This document shows positions 62,856 through 64,000 of a stretch of DNA of 64,000 nt, one piece after another (within the stretch, counting starts at the first letter, position 1; each line of letters opens with the position of its first letter). The stretch comes from Pseudomonas sputi. Its GTDB lineage: Bacteria; Pseudomonadota; Gammaproteobacteria; Pseudomonadales; Pseudomonadaceae. The notes below the pieces were generated by a model, which did no database searches, was not told where the DNA came from, and saw only the letters and a list, made by a program, of their open reading frames with translations. The DNA is taken from contig NZ_BQHI01000021.1 in the NCBI RefSeq assembly GCF_021603585.1, positions 31,373-95,372 on the forward strand. Reading direction: 5' to 3'. The position numbers were made by a program, and so were the translations under genes.

Positions 62856-63815
62856 ATGTCGTTGAATCCTGATATCGCCGCATTTCTGCAATTGGTCGGC
62901 AACGGCCGGGCCAGCGGCAAACGCGTGGGCATGCATGAGCTGAGCCCGGAACAGGCCCGCGAGCAGTTCGATCAGTCTTCATTGTTGATGGACGCTGGCG
63001 GCGAAGAGCTTGCGGTAGTTGATGAACTGCAATTGCCGGTGCGCGACGGCTCGCTGTTGAAGGCGCGGGTCTACAGCCATCAGCCCTTGAAAGCCGGGGC
63101 AGGGCGTCCGGCACTGTTGTATTTCCATGGCGGCGGCTATGTGGTCGGCAGCCTGGATTCCCATGATTCGCTGTGCCGGGCGCTGGCGTCGATGGCCGAT
63201 TGCGTGGTGGTGTCGGTGGCCTATCGACTGGCGCCGCAATTCCGCTTCCCGACCGCCGCCGACGATGCACAGGATGCCTGGCACTGGCTGGTCGCCAGCG
63301 CTCAGGACCTGGGCCTGGACAGCGCACGTCTGGCGATTGCCGGTGACAGCGTCGGCGGCAGCCTGGCCACGGTGCTGGCCGCACAATTGGCGGGTGCCCC
63401 GGTGCAGCCGCGTTTGCAGGTGCTGATCTATCCGGTCACCGACGCCAGCCGCAGCACCCCGTCCATCGAGCGCTACGCCGAGGGTTATCTGCTGGAAAAG
63501 GCATCGCTGAACTGGTTTTACAACCACTATCAGCGTGAGGTGGCCGACCGTCTCGATCCACGTTTTTCGCCGTTGCTGGGTGAGGTCTCAGCCGATGTGG
63601 CACCGGTGCTGCTGGTAGTGGCCGAGTGCGATCCGCTGCACGACGAAGGCGTGGCGTATGCCCGGCATTTAGAGGCGGCAGGCGTCGAGGTCGAGTTGAA
63701 AGTGTACGCAGGCATGACGCATGACTTCATGCGCATGGGCGCAATCATCGATGAGGCCGAAGAGGCGCAGCAGCACATTGCCGAGCGCCTGGTGGAGGTG
63801 TTTGCGGCGCGGTGA
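62856..63815 (+). CDS. Alpha/beta hydrolase of the hormone-sensitive lipase (HSL) family
   Basis: A 319-residue esterase/lipase. YFHGGGYVVGS is the HSL-type oxyanion motif, IAGDSVGGSLATV carries the nucleophile serine near residue 162, LLVVAECDPLHDEG the aspartate and YAGMTHDFMRM the histidine. No signal peptide, so cytoplasmic. GGAG precedes the ATG. It follows the NRPS genes on the same strand after a 66-base gap with a hairpin; whether it belongs to siderophore production is unknown. Confidence 0.88.
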   Translation: MSLNPDIAAFLQLVGNGRASGKRVGMHELSPEQAREQFDQSSLLMDAGGEELAVVDELQLPVRDGSLLKARVYSHQPLKAGAGRPALLYFHGGGYVVGSLDSHDSLCRALASMADCVVVSVAYRLAPQFRFPTAADDAQDAWHWLVASAQDLGLDSARLAIAGDSVGGSLATVLAAQLAGAPVQPRLQVLIYPVTDASRSTPSIERYAEGYLLEKASLNWFYNHYQREVADRLDPRFSPLLGEVSADVAPVLLVVAECDPLHDEGVAYARHLEAAGVEVELKVYAGMTHDFMRMGAIIDEAEEAQQHIAERLVEVFAAR

Positions 63816-63835
63816 CACGCGTTTGTGAGGGACTG

Positions 63836-63868
63836 AAAAAGGGCCGCTGACCGCGGCCCTTTTGTTTT
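63836..63868 (+). terminator. Terminator after the HSL-type hydrolase
   Basis: AAAAAGGGCCGC-tgacc-GCGGCCCTTTTGTTTT is a strong stem with a T run 21 bases beyond the stop. Confidence 0.9.
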
Positions 63869-63873
63869 GCCCG

Positions 63874-64000
63874 TGTCCCGTCCTGAATAAGGTTTACACC
63901 TTCTGATCTATTTTCAGGAGGACGTAATGGAAACGGCTAAAAGGCGTAGTCAGCGAGACTACACGCTGACTTTTAAATTGTCGGTCGTGGATCAGGTCGA
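63874..64000 (+). mobile_element. Left end of an IS3-family insertion sequence (cut by the window)
   Basis: TGTCCCGTCCTGAATAAGG at 63874 looks like the terminal inverted repeat of the element, followed after about 50 bases by a transposase orfA start. The right end is outside the window, so the IR is not confirmed. Confidence 0.6.
63927..64000 (+). CDS. Transposase OrfA, IS3 family (first 24 residues)
   Basis: The ATG at 63927 is preceded by AGGAGG. The start METAKRRSQRDYTLTFKLSV is typical of the small helix-turn-helix OrfA of IS3-type elements, which binds the IS ends and makes the transposase with OrfB by frameshifting. The rest is outside the window. Confidence 0.75.
   Translation, partial: METAKRRSQRDYTLTFKLSVVDQV

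Overview
The window looks like chromosome of a fluorescent Pseudomonas (P. fluorescens group). The evidence is high G+C with matching codon use, two tandem ccoNOQP operons followed by ccoG-fixH-ccoI-ccoS-tauE-hemN, an Aer-type aerotaxis receptor, isonitrile hydratase, DUF6124 small proteins and, above all, two giant NRPS genes that read as pyoverdine peptide synthetases. This is an inference from gene content; no database was searched.

Layout. (1) 1-14495, minus strand: microaerobic respiration block. Two cbb3 oxidase operons (13071-14495 down to 11299, and 10816 down to 7595), then the assembly genes ccoG, fixH/ccoH, ccoI, ccoS, a TauE/SafE-like membrane protein and the N-terminal part of hemN. 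Perfect or near-perfect Anr boxes precede hemN and the distal ccoN. A secreted metallophosphoesterase on the plus strand (6506-7510) interrupts the block. (2) 14582-21959: accessory region with lower G+C genes, a HEPN-RES protein, three genes of unknown function, and three DUF6124 genes. One DUF6124 gene is broken and fused to what looks like a phage morphogenesis gene. A leader of about 370 bp is repeated on both sides of the RES gene. (3) 21974-30521: housekeeping and accessory metabolism: aer, a CPBP protease, inhA with a divergent GlxA-type regulator, an epoxide-hydrolase-like protein, and a GH15 enzyme with an SDR. (4) 30639-34254: a terpene synthase of the 2-methylisoborneol type, an MFS transporter and an SCP2-JmjC cupin protein. 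(5) 34327-62789: type II thioesterase and two NRPS genes (4136 and 5019 residues, overlapping by one base), with candidate PvdS-type promoters in front of the thioesterase and the first NRPS. (6) 62856-64000: an HSL-type hydrolase, a terminator and the left end of an IS3-family element.

How it fits together. The NRPS pair has seven modules, C-A-T-E / C-A-T-E / C-A-T // C-A-T / C-A-T-E / C-A-T / C-A-T-TE. Pocket residues read by eye suggest D-Lys(-like), D-hydroxyornithine, Ala, Gly, D-allo-Thr, Ser, hydroxyornithine. The identical pockets of modules 2 and 7, the terminal position of one of them, the L-accepting first C domain (a PvdL product would end in L-Dab) and the two IS-box-like promoters all agree with the peptide arm of a pyoverdine. 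The chromophore synthetase, ornithine-modifying enzymes, exporter and receptor are not in this window.

The parts I consider least explained are the duplicated structured leader of the DUF6124 genes around the RES island, the terpene synthase with no methyltransferase next to it but a perfect inverted repeat upstream, the SCP2-JmjC fusion divergent from the thioesterase promoter, and the D-type condensation domain that follows a module without an epimerase.
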